Source: Deltaproteobacteria bacterium (GTDB lineage: Bacteria > Desulfobacterota > Syntrophorhabdia > Syntrophorhabdales > Syntrophorhabdaceae). Taken from it: DNA of 64,000 nucleotides. A program made the translations under genes and the position numbers. The stretch spans positions 124,001 through 188,000 of the forward strand of contig JAKLET010000003.1 of the NCBI GenBank assembly GCA_022711595.1, written 5' to 3'. The notes under the pieces are model-generated. The model saw nothing but the letters and a program-made list of their open reading frames with translations, was not told the origin of the DNA and ran no database searches. Shown one piece after another: positions 24,930-34,650 of this stretch. The first letter of the stretch is position 1. Every line of letters begins with the position of its first letter.

Positions 24930-25609
24930 GCAAACTCCATTATCTTTTCCGCACACTCTGCCGGTCTTGTCTGCAGAAGACAGTGGGGTGCTTCGAACCG
25001 GGCGAGTTCGAAGGATGTGAAATGTCCGGCGAACCACTGTGCCGCATGCTTTGGGACAAGGCGGTCGCGTGACGCCTGAAGATACAGGCAGGGGACATCG
25101 AACCTTTCATCCAGAAATGGGTACCCCAGGGCTATGAGTTCCGCCCTGTGCCTCAGGATATCCGGGGAGAGCCGTACAAGTGTTTCACGCAGCAGTTCCT
25201 TTAACTCCTTGTTGGCATAAGGTCCGAAAAGCAAAAAGTTCATGGCTGACGCCGGCATTCTCAGGACCATTGAAGGTGTAGCGGCGATTGAAGAGGAAAT
25301 GGTGATGAATAAATGATGGAGCGGTTCCGCAAAGGCCGCGCTGAAGACAACGCCCCGTACATTCACCGGCCGTTCATGAAGGAGCATGAGGGCCACAAGG
25401 CCTGAGAAAGATTCGGCAACAAGCACAACATCGTCCTCGGGCAGCTGCCCCCCGACAAAGCGCGCATATTCGGCAAGGGAAAACCTCTCTTCGGCAGGAT
25501 ATGTTATGACATAGGGAGATACGCCCGATACAAGGGAACGAATAATAGGCCGGAAGAACATTCCCGTACCGTCGAGGCCGGGCATTAGCACAAGGCGGGG
25601 CGATCTCAT
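24908..25609 (-). CDS. Alpha/beta hydrolase
   Basis: 233 residues. LMPGLDGTGMFFRPI is the oxyanion/HG-type start, AESFSGLVAL the nucleophile elbow (Ser in ESFSG), and YLQASRDRLVPKHAAQWFAGHF carries the late acid, with a His in FEAPHCLLQTRP. The hydrolase substrate is unknown. The last four residues and the TGA stop are supplied by a B repeat, so the original C-terminus may have differed. Confidence 0.8.
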   Translation of the reverse strand: MRSPRLVLMPGLDGTGMFFRPIIRSLVSGVSPYVITYPAEERFSLAEYARFVGGQLPEDDVVLVAESFSGLVALMLLHERPVNVRGVVFSAAFAEPLHHLFITISSSIAATPSMVLRMPASAMNFLLFGPYANKELKELLRETLVRLSPDILRHRAELIALGYPFLDERFDVPCLYLQASRDRLVPKHAAQWFAGHFTSFELARFEAPHCLLQTRPAECAEKIMEFAKKVSTA

Positions 25610-25718
25610 GGATATTCAGGTCCCTTTTCCGCGTTAAAATCCTGCAAACATGGCACGCAGTAATATAATAAATTGTAGCAGGGAATTGACAATGATGCTA
25701 CTAATTGAAGCGGTGAAA

Positions 25719-25797
25719 TGGTCGGGATGACTGGATTTGAACCAGCGGCCTCTTGCTCCCGAAGCAAGCGCTCTACACCATGCTGAGCTACATCCCG
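25719..25797 (-). tRNA. tRNA-Pro (anticodon CGG)
   Basis: On the minus strand: acceptor CGGGATG pairs with CATCCCG, D-arm GCTC...GAGC, anticodon stem CTTGC/GCAAG with loop TTCGGGA (anticodon CGG), and T-arm CTGG-TTCAAAT-CCAG. The 3' CCA is encoded. Confidence 0.95.
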
Positions 25798-25834
25798 CAG
25801 CCATTACAATAACAGACTTGCCCGAAAATATCCA

Positions 25835-25863
25835 TTGATTTTTAATAATGGGCGTGATACTAA
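25835..25863 (+). promoter_or_regulatory. Promoter of the carboxyltransferase gene
   Basis: TTGATT at 25835-25840 and TACTAA at 25858-25863, spacer 17 bp, ~28 bp before the start codon. Confidence 0.5.
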
Positions 25864-25893
25864 TTCGCACTTCTGCCGAGGAGGTCAACGGTG

Positions 25894-27288
25894 ATGGAGA
25901 AAAAGCCTGTCAGGGTTACTGACCTTACATTAAGGGATGGTCACCAGTCGCTTTTCGCTACGAGAATGAAGACAGAGGACATGCTGCCCATCGCTGACAT
26001 GATGGATTCCATCGGGTTTTACTCTATGGAGGTCTGGGGCGGGGCCACCTTCGACGTGATGACCCGTTTTCTCAACGAAGACCCATGGGAACGCGTCAGG
26101 CTCCTGAAGGAGAGAATGCCCAATACGAAGTTCCAGATGCTGCTTCGGGGACAGAACCTTGTGGGATACCGCAATTACGCCGACGATGTCGTGGAGGCCT
26201 TTGTAGAGAAGAGTTGTGAAGTGGGGATCGATATCTTCCGGGTCTTCGATGCCTTGAACGACGAGCGCAATTTCATTGCGGCCTTCAGGGCGATTAAAAA
26301 ATGCGGCAGACACATTCAGGGGGCCATCTCCTATTCGCTGACCGAAAAGAGGCTTGGCGGCCCTATATTCAATATTGATTACTACATATCAAAAGCGAAA
26401 AAGATCGAGGATATGGGTGCCGATTCGCTGTGCATTAAGGATATGGCCGGCATCATATCCCCCTACGATGCCTACGAGCTTGTGTCCCGGCTCAAAGAGG
26501 TCCTCTCGATACCCGTGCACCTGCATACACACTATACGAGCGGTATGGCTTCAATGTCCCTTCTGAAGGCGATAGAGGCCGGTGCTGACGGCATAGATAC
26601 CTGTCTGGCACCCTTTGCGCTGCGCTCGTCCCATTCGGCCGGGGAACCTTTCGTCATCGCGCTGAAAGGCACGCCTTACGATCCAGGACTGGATATTGAA
26701 AAGATGTCCGAGGCAGGCAAGTACCTTGAGGAGATAATTCCGGTAAAATTGCAATCCTTTGCGGACGGGACGAGGTATTCGGTGATCGATACGGGTGTTC
26801 TCATGCACCAGATACCCGGCGGCATGATCTCGAACCTCGTGGGCCAGCTTAAACAGGCCAGGGCCCTTCACAGGCTGACGGAGGTCTACGGAGAGATACC
26901 AAGGACAAGGCAAGATATGGGTTTCCCTCCCCTCGTCACGCCTACGAGCCAGATCGTTGGTGTCCAGGCGGTATTTAATGTGATCGCCGGAAGATACAGC
27001 ATGATCTCAAACGAGGTTAAGGATTATTTTTTTGGCCTGTACGGAAGACCGCCCGCGCCTGTGAACGAAGAGATACGTGCGAAAGCGCTCAAAGGGTATC
27101 ACAATGGCACGACGCCCATAGATGTGAGGCCCGGCGACATCCTTGAACCAGAGATGCAAAAGGCCGCGGAGGCGTTGAAGGGCATCAGCGAGGATATGGG
27201 TGATATTCTTACCTACGCTCTTTATCCCATGACCGGCCTTGAGTTCCTGAAGAAAAAATACGGTGTCGAGGAAACGAAAGGTAAATAG
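25894..27288 (+). CDS. PycB / oxaloacetate decarboxylase alpha-type carboxyltransferase, no biotin domain
   Basis: 464 residues from the ATG at 25894; a GTG directly before it (25891) is equally placed behind GAGGAGG. TIM-barrel carboxyltransferase: DLTLRDGHQSLFATRM, IDIFRVFDALND, SLCIKDMAGI (the lysine that becomes carboxylated) and HLHTHYTSGMA (metal ligands). The C-terminal conserved region follows (RQDMGFPPLVTPTSQIVG, GRPPAP). It stops before the biotinyl domain found in long PycB/OadA, so it resembles the transcarboxylase 5S subunit and needs a separate biotin carrier. It could serve pyruvate carboxylation or oxaloacetate decarboxylation. Confidence 0.88.
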   Translation: MEKKPVRVTDLTLRDGHQSLFATRMKTEDMLPIADMMDSIGFYSMEVWGGATFDVMTRFLNEDPWERVRLLKERMPNTKFQMLLRGQNLVGYRNYADDVVEAFVEKSCEVGIDIFRVFDALNDERNFIAAFRAIKKCGRHIQGAISYSLTEKRLGGPIFNIDYYISKAKKIEDMGADSLCIKDMAGIISPYDAYELVSRLKEVLSIPVHLHTHYTSGMASMSLLKAIEAGADGIDTCLAPFALRSSHSAGEPFVIALKGTPYDPGLDIEKMSEAGKYLEEIIPVKLQSFADGTRYSVIDTGVLMHQIPGGMISNLVGQLKQARALHRLTEVYGEIPRTRQDMGFPPLVTPTSQIVGVQAVFNVIAGRYSMISNEVKDYFFGLYGRPPAPVNEEIRAKALKGYHNGTTPIDVRPGDILEPEMQKAAEALKGISEDMGDILTYALYPMTGLEFLKKKYGVEETKGK

Positions 27289-27369
27289 CCGCAAGGGGGG
27301 GGGTCAGGCAACAGATCCCAATTTATTATTGGTCATTTCTGTTCCGATCTTTGTTCCCCGTCTCTTCCC

Positions 27370-27398
27370 TTGAAAATTACCTGTTCCTGATGTAATCT
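27370..27398 (+). promoter_or_regulatory. Promoter of holA, possibly giving a leaderless mRNA
   Basis: TTGAAA at 27370-27375 and TAATCT at 27393-27398 have an ideal 17-bp spacer. The holA ATG begins only nine bases after the -10, with no ribosome site between. Confidence 0.5.
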
Positions 27399-27407
27399 TA
27401 ACCTCAC

Positions 27408-28370
27408 ATGAAAGAACTGCTTGTTGCAATCGGATCGAAAGAGAACATCCTTGAGGATATCCATGTTCTGGCCCGCAGATATACCGGCCAGCCGGATATA
27501 GCAATAGTTCAGGGAAAAGACCTGAGACAGGCGGTCATCGAAAAGGCTTCCAACCTTTTTCTTGCCGAAAACCTTGTTGTTGCCGTCGTAGATCCCGGAG
27601 CGGCGGATGCCGCCGCGATCAAAGACCACCTTTACGTTTTGAAGGAAAGGATCGGTGTGATCGTCTACCTCACGTCTGATGCGAAGGATGTGCAGGGGAT
27701 CCTTGGAGGGAAAACGGTCGTTCTCGAAAAGGACAAGGACAAACGGATCAGGGAAAGAGTCAGGATGACATTGAAAGGCAACGGAAAAAAGATGACCGAT
27801 AAGGCCTTTGCTCTTTTAACAACAAGGATCAGGGACGAAGCGATCCTGGATCAGGAGGTGCTCAAGCTTATCGGGTATGTCGGGGACAGGGCGACGATAG
27901 AATCAAAAGACATCAACGCCGTGGTGGCCGAAACACACGAAGAGAGTCTCATGGCCCTCTTCGATGCCTTCTCGAAGATGGACAGGAAAGAGGTGCTGGG
28001 CATCTTCGAGGGACTGCTCGAAAACGGCCAGCATATCCTCGTCATTCAGAGCTATCTCGTCAACCAGATGCGCCTTCTTATCCAGGCAAAAGACCTTGAG
28101 CCGCATATCGTGGATGTCAGGGCCTACCCGGCCTTTGCCACAGTTTTTAAAAAATGGAAAGAAAAGACCGCCGTGGAAACGTCAGGTAAAAAACGTTACC
28201 TGCCCTACCAGCATCCTTATTACGCCTTCAAACTTTCCGGTACGTCTCGCAGGATCCCGAAGCAAAGCCTCATCGAATTCTACGAATTTCTTTGTTTCCT
28301 GGACGCGAAGATCAAGAGGGGGACGAAACACGACCGGGCCCTCATGGAGTACGGACTTCTGAAGGTCTGA
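27408..28370 (+). CDS. holA: DNA polymerase III delta subunit-like protein
   Basis: 320 residues. The order fits HolA: an N-terminal Rossmann-like region without a functional Walker A (IGSKENILEDI), a middle lid region (DKDKRIRERVRMTLKG...FALLTTRI, QEVLKLIGYVG, TIESKDINAVV) and the delta C-terminal helical domain (ALFDAFSKMDRKEVLGIFEGLLENGQHILVIQSYLVNQMRLLIQAK). Delta opens the sliding clamp within the clamp loader. The identification rests on the overall pattern. The stop overlaps the next ATG by one base. Confidence 0.75.
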   Translation: MKELLVAIGSKENILEDIHVLARRYTGQPDIAIVQGKDLRQAVIEKASNLFLAENLVVAVVDPGAADAAAIKDHLYVLKERIGVIVYLTSDAKDVQGILGGKTVVLEKDKDKRIRERVRMTLKGNGKKMTDKAFALLTTRIRDEAILDQEVLKLIGYVGDRATIESKDINAVVAETHEESLMALFDAFSKMDRKEVLGIFEGLLENGQHILVIQSYLVNQMRLLIQAKDLEPHIVDVRAYPAFATVFKKWKEKTAVETSGKKRYLPYQHPYYAFKLSGTSRRIPKQSLIEFYEFLCFLDAKIKRGTKHDRALMEYGLLKV

Positions 28371-29188
28371 TGATTTACCTGCATGTCCTCCTTTTTCTCC
28401 TGACGATTGCGTCCACGGTCTTTGTGGGCGGGTTTCTCTACAGTCTTGCGATTATGACGATCCTTCTCTCCCACGAGATGGGTCACTATGTCATGAGCAG
28501 ACGCTACGGTATTCCGGCGACGCTTCCTTTTTTCATACCTCTCCCCCTGCCGCCCTTCGGGACCTTCGGCGCAGTCATCAAGATGAAAGGGATCATCGTC
28601 AACAAGAGGGCGCTTTTCGATGTGGGCGTGGCGGGACCGCTCTGCGGGTTCATTGTGGCCGTGCCCTTTATCATGGCAGGGATCAGGCTCTCCGCCGTGG
28701 TGTCCCTTGCAGACATACCGGCTTCTTCAATGCAGCTGGGCAACCCTCTCCTGTTCCGCGTCCTCCAGTTTTTCCTCGTGGGGGATATCCCGGACGGGTA
28801 CGATCTCGTGCTCCACCCTTTTGCCTATGCCGGCTGGGTGGGGCTCTTTGTGACCTCTCTCAACCTTCTTCCTGTCGGCCAGCTCGACGGCGGACATGTC
28901 GTGTACGCGGTTTTTGGTGATAAAAGCAGGTGGGCTTATCTGGGGACCGTCATATTTCTCGGAGTGCTGACCATACTTTGCAATGTGGGATGGCTCACCC
29001 TTGTAATCCTTCTCATCATCTTCGGGATGCGCCACCCCCGCCCTTTCGATGACGAAACACAGCTTGATGGAAGAAGGAAAAAACTGGCTCTTGCCGTCCT
29101 CATCGTTTTTGTCCTTTCATTTATACCATCGCCTTTTCCCGGTATGGACATAATGCATTTGCTTGAAAAAGCGGGTCTCTTCCAATAA
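28370..29188 (+). CDS. Site-2 protease family membrane metalloprotease (M50)
   Basis: 272 residues from the ATG at 28370 (TGATG junction with holA). Six or so hydrophobic segments. The zinc motif HEMGH is at residues ~37-41 within a membrane helix, and the third ligand is in LLPVGQLDGGH at ~175. There is no PDZ domain, so it resembles the short archaeal/bacterial S2P group rather than RseP. It probably cleaves membrane-embedded substrates; the target is unknown. An E/B-type repeat follows immediately after the stop. Confidence 0.85.
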   Translation: MIYLHVLLFLLTIASTVFVGGFLYSLAIMTILLSHEMGHYVMSRRYGIPATLPFFIPLPLPPFGTFGAVIKMKGIIVNKRALFDVGVAGPLCGFIVAVPFIMAGIRLSAVVSLADIPASSMQLGNPLLFRVLQFFLVGDIPDGYDLVLHPFAYAGWVGLFVTSLNLLPVGQLDGGHVVYAVFGDKSRWAYLGTVIFLGVLTILCNVGWLTLVILLIIFGMRHPRPFDDETQLDGRRKKLALAVLIVFVLSFIPSPFPGMDIMHLLEKAGLFQ

Positions 29189-29193
29189 TAAAG

Positions 29194-29406
29194 ACAGTTC
29201 CAGGTTCAAAGTTCCAGGCAAAAAACATTCTTTTTTTATTAAGTCTTTCCCTTTCAAGCGGTTGAAACGGTTGAAACCTTTTTTACCAGCCGGAGACCTT
29301 CCGAAGCGGAGATCGAAATGACAGACAAAAAAAAGTCCCCCTTTAAGCCGCTGAGCCGGCTCAAAGGGGGTTGCTGACTTTCAAACTCTGGAACTTTGAA
29401 CTGTCT
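29194..29406. repeat. Intergenic repeat, families E and B nested
   Basis: The outer arms are GACAGTTCCAGGTTCAAAGT (29195-29214) and the inverse near 29380-29406 (CTGGAACTTTGAACTGTC), family E. Inside lie B units at 29253-29280 (TTCAAGCGGTTGAAACGGTT) and a separate strong hairpin at 29336-29370, CCCCCTTTAAGCCG / CGGCTCAAAGGGGG. It fills the gap between convergent genes and probably terminates both. Confidence 0.75.
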
Positions 29407-30033
29407 TTAAAAGACCGGCCTGATTGCCTGTGCCGGTTTCAGTTCAAGACTGGTCATGACCTCTGACTGGTCGATCGCCTCAACGAGGCTCATCTTTCCG
29501 TCAAGATAGTTCTTGGCGGCGTTTTTCGGGAAAAAGATATAGAGGTATTCTATGTGGCCGCCGTAAGTGTCGCACTGGGAAAAGTCTCTGGCTGCCCAGT
29601 AAATACCGAAGGCAAGGCCTTCGATGCCGTCCTGGTCGAGGTCGCGGCTCTTAATGGTTTTAATGTGTTTTGGAACGAAATCACGTATTATCCTGGTGAC
29701 GCGCTCAATGGGCTTGGTGGAGTTGACGTCGAATGACGCATCCATTGGCCTAACGTAGACCATGAGGTAGTGGAGCTTTTCTTTGCTGTTCGTATCGTCG
29801 AGTGTCGTAATACCGATCCCGTCAGTGTATACCCCCACATTGTAGGAGTTGTACCTCGTATAGATATCCTTGAAAAGGGCCTTGTTCTTATTGTAGAGTT
29901 CCTGGGTCTTTTTGTCGCTGTAGGTGTGCTTGATGCTGTCCGATTCTCCTTTGGCAACGTACACGGGGCCAGGGTTACAGGATAACAGGGAAAAGGAAAG
30001 TAGGGCCAAGATAAAGGCGGTAAAGATTTTCAT
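29407..30033 (-). CDS. Putative lipoprotein of unknown function
   Basis: 208 residues. Signal peptide with lipobox LLSC at residues ~16-19. The mature part has KTIKSRDLDQDGIEGLAFGIYWAARDF, an acidic loop (DLDQDGIEG) resembling an EF-hand-like calcium loop, and YIFFPKNAAKNY. The start ATG overlaps the stop of the MerR gene (ATGA), so it is the last member of the thrS-to-merR run. The function is not recognisable. Confidence 0.7.
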   Translation of the reverse strand: MKIFTAFILALLSFSLLSCNPGPVYVAKGESDSIKHTYSDKKTQELYNKNKALFKDIYTRYNSYNVGVYTDGIGITTLDDTNSKEKLHYLMVYVRPMDASFDVNSTKPIERVTRIIRDFVPKHIKTIKSRDLDQDGIEGLAFGIYWAARDFSQCDTYGGHIEYLYIFFPKNAAKNYLDGKMSLVEAIDQSEVMTSLELKPAQAIRPVF

Positions 30034-30350
30034 TTTTTCTCCTCTTTTTTTAACATTGCTACGAGTTCGGTCAATTCTTCCCGGATCTCGTTCAGAATAC
30101 GCTTGTGGTTTGCAAGATATTGCTTTGCTCCATCGATGGTAAACCTTTTTTCATGCAGGAGTTTCTTTATGGTGAATATGATCTCGAGATCTTTCTTTTT
30201 GTAGAGCCTCTGCCCGGTGGGGCTTTTGACCGGTTTGATGTCTTTGAACTCCTGTTCCCAGTAACGCAGAACATGAGGTTTCAGACCTGTCAAGGTACAG
30301 ACCTCTTTGATGCGGTAAAAGACCCGATCGGGTATTTCTTTGCTATTCAT
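30030..30350 (-). CDS. MerR family transcriptional regulator
   Basis: 106 residues. The N-terminal winged helix reads FYRIKEVCTLTGLKPHVLRYWEQEF, followed by the second wing segment GQRLYKKKDLEIIFTIKKLLHEKRFTIDGAKQYL and a short coiled C-terminus. No ligand domain is present. A similar gene follows ihfA in many deltaproteobacteria. TAATG overlap with ihfA upstream; ATGA overlap with the lipoprotein downstream. Confidence 0.9.
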   Translation of the reverse strand: MNSKEIPDRVFYRIKEVCTLTGLKPHVLRYWEQEFKDIKPVKSPTGQRLYKKKDLEIIFTIKKLLHEKRFTIDGAKQYLANHKRILNEIREELTELVAMLKKEEKK

Positions 30351-30634
30351 TACTGCCTTCTGTCGTTAATCTCGTCCTTCAGCACCTGGCTCAACCTGAA
30401 ACTCAGTACCTTACGTTCAGTGATCTTGATCTCTTCGCCTGTTTGCGGATTTCTTCCCCTGCGTGCTTTTTTCTTTCTTACGAAGAAATTGCCGAAACCC
30501 GATATCTTTACGTTCTCGTCATTGGCGAGAGTCTCCTTTATGATCTCAAAGAACCGGTCAACGATGTGTGCGCACTCCCGCTTTGAGAATCCGAGTTTTT
30601 CGTAAAGATCGGTCACTATATCTATCTTCGTCAT
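30350..30634 (-). CDS. ihfA: Integration host factor alpha subunit
   Basis: 94 residues, typical HU/IHF size. MTKIDIVTDLYEKLGFSKRE opens as in IhfA, and GNFFVRKKKARRGRNPQTGEEI is the DNA-bending arm with the intercalating proline. Located after pheT as in many proteobacteria. It bends DNA as a heterodimer with IhfB, which is not in the window. Confidence 0.94.
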   Translation of the reverse strand: MTKIDIVTDLYEKLGFSKRECAHIVDRFFEIIKETLANDENVKISGFGNFFVRKKKARRGRNPQTGEEIKITERKVLSFRLSQVLKDEINDRRQ

Positions 30635-30643
30635 AGCTCCTCC

Positions 30644-33022
30644 TTATGCCCTTAACGAAATTCCGTCAATATTGGTAAGCTCGCCGATGATCTGTTCCTG
30701 CAATGCATTGACCCGTTCATCGGTAAGTGTGTCTTCATATGATTGGAATACCACCCGTATGGATACGCTCCTGGTCTCTTTCCGGAACATATCGAATATC
30801 CCCACGGACACGATAAGGGGTGAGATGCCCTTGATCTTATCAACGAGCATGGATATGGGTATCCTGTCATCCGCATGGAACGAAAAATCCCTTATCATCT
30901 GTGGATAACGGGGTATCGGTCTGTATTGTAGTGCCAGGTTCCCTTTTTTTAAGATTATATCAAATTGTAATTCAGCGCAATAAATACTTTGTTCTATCTC
31001 GTAGACCCTGAGGATGTCGTCGCGGATGGCGCCGACCCACCCGGCATTTACGCCATCGATGGCAATATTCGCGCTTCGTGCAGGGTCGAGAAAGGGTTCG
31101 GTGCATTCTACCACGGTGCAGTCTGCGCCTAAAGCCTCCATCAGCCCCTCTATCACGCCTTTTATGTCGAACAGGTCATATTCCGGATATTTTTCTCTCC
31201 AGAAATACTCTTTCTCTCTCCCCGTCATGGCAAAGCAGAGGATTGTTTCTTCACGGATACGGTCTGCGTTCTCCTGAAAAAAGACTTTTCCCTTTTCGAA
31301 GAACCTCAGGTTTTTGGCACCCCTGTTAAGGTTGTATGCCATGCATTTGAGCACGGCAGGCGTCATGAACGTCCGCATGACACCCCAGTCACGTGAAATG
31401 GGGTTCATGATAGGTACGCATTTTGTACGGTCGTCACTCTGGGGAATGAGAAAATTCTCGACATCTTTCGTTGAAAAGAAGGAGAAATTGATGATCTCAT
31501 AAAAACCAGTTGCCTTGAAGTATTCCTTCGCCATGTCGAGGAAGCGTCCCTTCCTTTCCGATATTTGAGGTTTCAAGACTGAAACGGGGCTGGTATCCGG
31601 GATGTGCTCGAACCCGTGGACCCTCGATATCTCCTCTATGACGTCGGCTGCTTCATCAATGTCGTGCCTGAAGTTTGGTACCGATATGACGAGACCGTTC
31701 TCGTCCTCTTTCATGATATGCAGGTCGATGGAGCGCAGCGCCCTTGTGATCTCATGCTGACCGATGTGGGTGCCCAGCAGACCGTTGATGTTGCTGTAGG
31801 ATATGTATATGGTCTTTGTTTCCTTCTTTTCGAATATCTCCCGTTCGCCTTTTACCGGTGTTCCGCCTGCAACCTGCTGCATAAGGTGAATGGCCCGCTC
31901 GGCCGCATATCCGGAATTGTCGATATCAATGCCTTTTTCGAACCGCAGCGATGCTTCGGACTTGATGCCGAGCCGCCGCGCCGTTGCCCTGATCGAGAAA
32001 GGGTTGAAATAGGCGCTCTCAAGCGCCATGTCCCGGGTGGTATCGGTGATTTCGGAATTCTCGCCCCCCATGATGCCGGCGATGGCGACGGGGCCGGAGC
32101 CGTCGCAGATGAGGATGTCGCCTTTTTCCAGGCCACGGTCAATGCTGTCAAGGGTGCGGAACACAGATGGGCCTTCGGCGACCTTAACCTCAATCCTTGC
32201 ATCCGTCAGGCGGTCAAGATCGAAAGCGTGCAGGGGCTGACCGAGTTCAAGCATGACGTAGTTGGTAACATCGACGATATTGTTGATGGGCCGCATGCCG
32301 GAACGTGTGATCCTCCTTCTCATCCAGAACGGGGATGGACCGATCGATATCCCTTTTATCAGCTTGAGGACATAGCGGGGGCAGGCTGCGGTGTCGTGTA
32401 TTTCAAGGGCGATCTCGTCCCTGACATTGTCTTTTCCACCGGCTTCGAGCTTGAAGCCCGGGAGCTTAGCTTTTTGATTGAGTATGCTTGCGACTTCCCT
32501 TGCTATACCGAATACGCTGAGGCAATCGCCCCGGTTCGGGGGTACATTGATGTCGAAGACGACGTCCCTGGCAAGGGACAGGCCGGCAATCTCGCTTCCC
32601 GGTGTGACATCGTCGGGAAGAATGAAGATGCCGCTATGATCATCGGAAAGGCCAAGCTCTTTTTCGGAACAAAGCATACCGAAGGACTCAATGCCGCGGA
32701 GCTTTCGTTTTTCAATGTTGAAATTTCCCAGCACAGCCCCCACTTTGGCAAGGGGCACCCTGTCGTTCACGGCGATATTGGGAGCGCCGCAGACAACAGC
32801 AAGCTCTTCGCTCCCGGTATCGATCATACAGATATGAAGGTTGTCGGCGTTGGGGTGCGCGTCGATCTTTGTAATAACTCCCGCAACGACACCGGTGAAA
32901 CCGGGTCTTAACACCTCAAGGCCTTCAACTTCAAGCCCGCGCATTGTGAGGCGCCTGGCGAGGTCTTCCGGTTCTATGTCGATTACGACGAATTCGCTTA
33001 GCCACTCAAGGGGTACTTTCAA
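30644..33022 (-). CDS. pheT: Phenylalanyl-tRNA synthetase beta subunit
   Basis: 792 residues, bacterial full-length type. Order: tRNA-binding OB fold (VAGVITKIDAHPNADNLHICMID, residues ~45-150), B3/B4 editing domain (RYVLKLIKGISIGPSPFW), B5 domain (YISYSNINGLLGTHIG), a catalytic-like core (NPISRDWGVMRTFMTPA) and a C-terminal anticodon-binding ferredoxin fold (RYPQMIRDFSFHADDRIPI). It starts with TTG at 33022 and follows pheS by 11 bp. Confidence 0.96.
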   Translation of the reverse strand: MKVPLEWLSEFVVIDIEPEDLARRLTMRGLEVEGLEVLRPGFTGVVAGVITKIDAHPNADNLHICMIDTGSEELAVVCGAPNIAVNDRVPLAKVGAVLGNFNIEKRKLRGIESFGMLCSEKELGLSDDHSGIFILPDDVTPGSEIAGLSLARDVVFDINVPPNRGDCLSVFGIAREVASILNQKAKLPGFKLEAGGKDNVRDEIALEIHDTAACPRYVLKLIKGISIGPSPFWMRRRITRSGMRPINNIVDVTNYVMLELGQPLHAFDLDRLTDARIEVKVAEGPSVFRTLDSIDRGLEKGDILICDGSGPVAIAGIMGGENSEITDTTRDMALESAYFNPFSIRATARRLGIKSEASLRFEKGIDIDNSGYAAERAIHLMQQVAGGTPVKGEREIFEKKETKTIYISYSNINGLLGTHIGQHEITRALRSIDLHIMKEDENGLVISVPNFRHDIDEAADVIEEISRVHGFEHIPDTSPVSVLKPQISERKGRFLDMAKEYFKATGFYEIINFSFFSTKDVENFLIPQSDDRTKCVPIMNPISRDWGVMRTFMTPAVLKCMAYNLNRGAKNLRFFEKGKVFFQENADRIREETILCFAMTGREKEYFWREKYPEYDLFDIKGVIEGLMEALGADCTVVECTEPFLDPARSANIAIDGVNAGWVGAIRDDILRVYEIEQSIYCAELQFDIILKKGNLALQYRPIPRYPQMIRDFSFHADDRIPISMLVDKIKGISPLIVSVGIFDMFRKETRSVSIRVVFQSYEDTLTDERVNALQEQIIGELTNIDGISLRA

Positions 33023-33033
33023 TTACACTCACC

Positions 33034-34044
33034 TCAGAACTGCGAAAGAAACCTGATATCGTTATAATAGAACTGACGTATGTCGTCTATGCCGTACCTG
33101 ATCATTGCGATGCGCTCGACCCCCATGCCGAAGGCAAATCCGGTGATTTCTTCCTGATCGTAGCCGACATTGCGGAAGACCTGGGGATGGACCATGCCCG
33201 AGCCTAGTATCTCAAGCCAGCCCGTGTCTTTGCAGACCCTGCATCCTTTGCCGGCGCATATGACGCAGCCTATGTCGACCTCGGCCGACGGTTCGGTGAA
33301 GGGGAAATAGCTCGGGCGGAACCGTAGCGGCGTGTCCGGCCCGAACATCTCGTGAATGAATATGCTGAGGATCCCTTTCAGATCGGAAAAACGTACGTTC
33401 TTGTCGACCATGAGCCCTTCAACCTGGTGGAACATAGGTGTATGAGAGATGTCATTGTCGCAGCGGTAGACGCATCCGGGTGCGATGATCTTTACAGGGG
33501 GGAGCTGTGATTCCATGACCCGTATCTGAACCGGGGATGTGTGGGTCCTCAAGACGACGCCTGGTCTGATGTAAAAGGTATCCTGCATATCTCTGGCAGG
33601 ATGGTCTGACGGGATGTTCAATGCCTCGAAGTTGTAATATTCGGCCTCGATGTCGGGGCCTTCGGCCACGGCAAAACCAAGGGATCCGAAGATCCTGATG
33701 ATCTCTTCCAGTGTCTGGGTCAGGGGGTGTTTTTTGCCGAAAAGGGGCTTCTTGCCAGGCATGGTGATATCGATAAGCGATGCCTGTTCACGCTTTTTCT
33801 TTTCGATCTCCTCGAAACGCCTCTCCAGCTCGCCCAGTCGCTCCTCGGCCCAGGATTTCACCTCGTTGATGGTTTTCCCGGCCTCGCGGCGCAACTCTTT
33901 GTCGAGGGTTTTGAGCTTGTCGATGTAGTCGGTGAAGGTTCCCTTCCGTCCGAGGACGGACACCCTGATCCGCTTCAGATCTTCAATATTTCGGATCGAG
34001 GATATTTCGTTTTCGATTTTTTCTCTCAGCCCGCTTATATCCAA
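33034..34044 (-). CDS. pheS: Phenylalanyl-tRNA synthetase alpha subunit
   Basis: 336 residues. N-terminal coiled coil (~1-85) and class II catalytic core: [32 protein letters not shown] (motif 2), [31 protein letters not shown] and [15 protein letters not shown] (motif 3). It attaches phenylalanine to tRNA-Phe with PheT. It starts with TTG at 34044 and follows rplT closely. Confidence 0.96.
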   Translation of the reverse strand: MDISGLREKIENEISSIRNIEDLKRIRVSVLGRKGTFTDYIDKLKTLDKELRREAGKTINEVKSWAEERLGELERRFEEIEKKKREQASLIDITMPGKKPLFGKKHPLTQTLEEIIRIFGSLGFAVAEGPDIEAEYYNFEALNIPSDHPARDMQDTFYIRPGVVLRTHTSPVQIRVMESQLPPVKIIAPGCVYRCDNDISHTPMFHQVEGLMVDKNVRFSDLKGILSIFIHEMFGPDTPLRFRPSYFPFTEPSAEVDIGCVICAGKGCRVCKDTGWLEILGSGMVHPQVFRNVGYDQEEITGFAFGMGVERIAMIRYGIDDIRQFYYNDIRFLSQF

Positions 34045-34052
34045 GCGTCACC

Positions 34053-34412
34053 CTATTGTATCACCACTTCTTTGACTTTTGCCACGACCTGTTCGAATGC
34101 GGCAGGATCGTTGACCGCCATATCGGCGAGTGATTTTCTGTTCAGGGCTATGTTGGCAACCTTGAGCCCGTTCATGAAACGGTTGTAAGGGATGCCGTAA
34201 GATCTGCACGCGGCGTTTATACGGACTATCCACAGCGATCTGAAGTCCCGCTTGCGCTCCTTGCGCCCGCTATATGCGTTCTTGAGGGCCTTGAAGACGC
34301 TTCTTTTCGCCACGCTGTAAACATTCTTTCTGCGTGCCGTCATGCCCTTCGCGAGCTTGAATATCTTTTTCCTTCTTTGCCTTGCCTTAAATCCTCGTTT
34401 TGCCCTTGGCAT
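34053..34412 (-). CDS. rplT: 50S ribosomal protein L20
   Basis: 119 residues, full length, with the invariant start [17 protein letters not shown] and the region [21 protein letters not shown]20 is needed for early 50S assembly, and in E. coli and Bacillus it represses its own infC-rpmI-rplT operon. The same gene order is present here; I did not identify the L20 operator. Confidence 0.97.
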   Translation of the reverse strand: MPRAKRGFKARQRRKKIFKLAKGMTARRKNVYSVAKRSVFKALKNAYSGRKERKRDFRSLWIVRINAACRSYGIPYNRFMNGLKVANIALNRKSLADMAVNDPAAFEQVVAKVKEVVIQ

Positions 34413-34436
34413 GTTACTGTACCTCTCTCTACATTT

Positions 34437-34634
34437 CTATGAATATGGCAGTAATGATTTGAGCCGTTTTGCGTCGGCCGGATGGATCGTATCGGCTTTT
34501 GAAAGCCTTCTTTTCATCTTCGGTGTCTTTGAAGAAAGAAGATGACTGTGAAAGGCCTTGCCGCGCTTGATCTTGCCGCTGGCGGTCACCTTCACGCGCT
34601 TCGCGAGTCCCCGGTGAGTTTTTATCTTCGGCAT
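34437..34634 (-). CDS. rpmI: 50S ribosomal protein L35
   Basis: 65 residues from the ATG at 34634, which has AAGGAGG five bases upstream. MPKIKTHRGLAKRVKVTASGKIKRGKAFHSHLL is the standard L35 sequence. A longer frame to 34664 lacks a ribosome site. It lies between infC and rplT. Confidence 0.96.
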   Translation of the reverse strand: MPKIKTHRGLAKRVKVTASGKIKRGKAFHSHLLSSKTPKMKRRLSKADTIHPADAKRLKSLLPYS

Positions 34635-34650
34635 ATGAACCTCCTTGGTA

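Noticed and set aside
31604-32911. 435-codon plus-strand frame opposite pheT
   Set aside because: pheT is unambiguous there; no motif or ribosome site supports the antisense frame.
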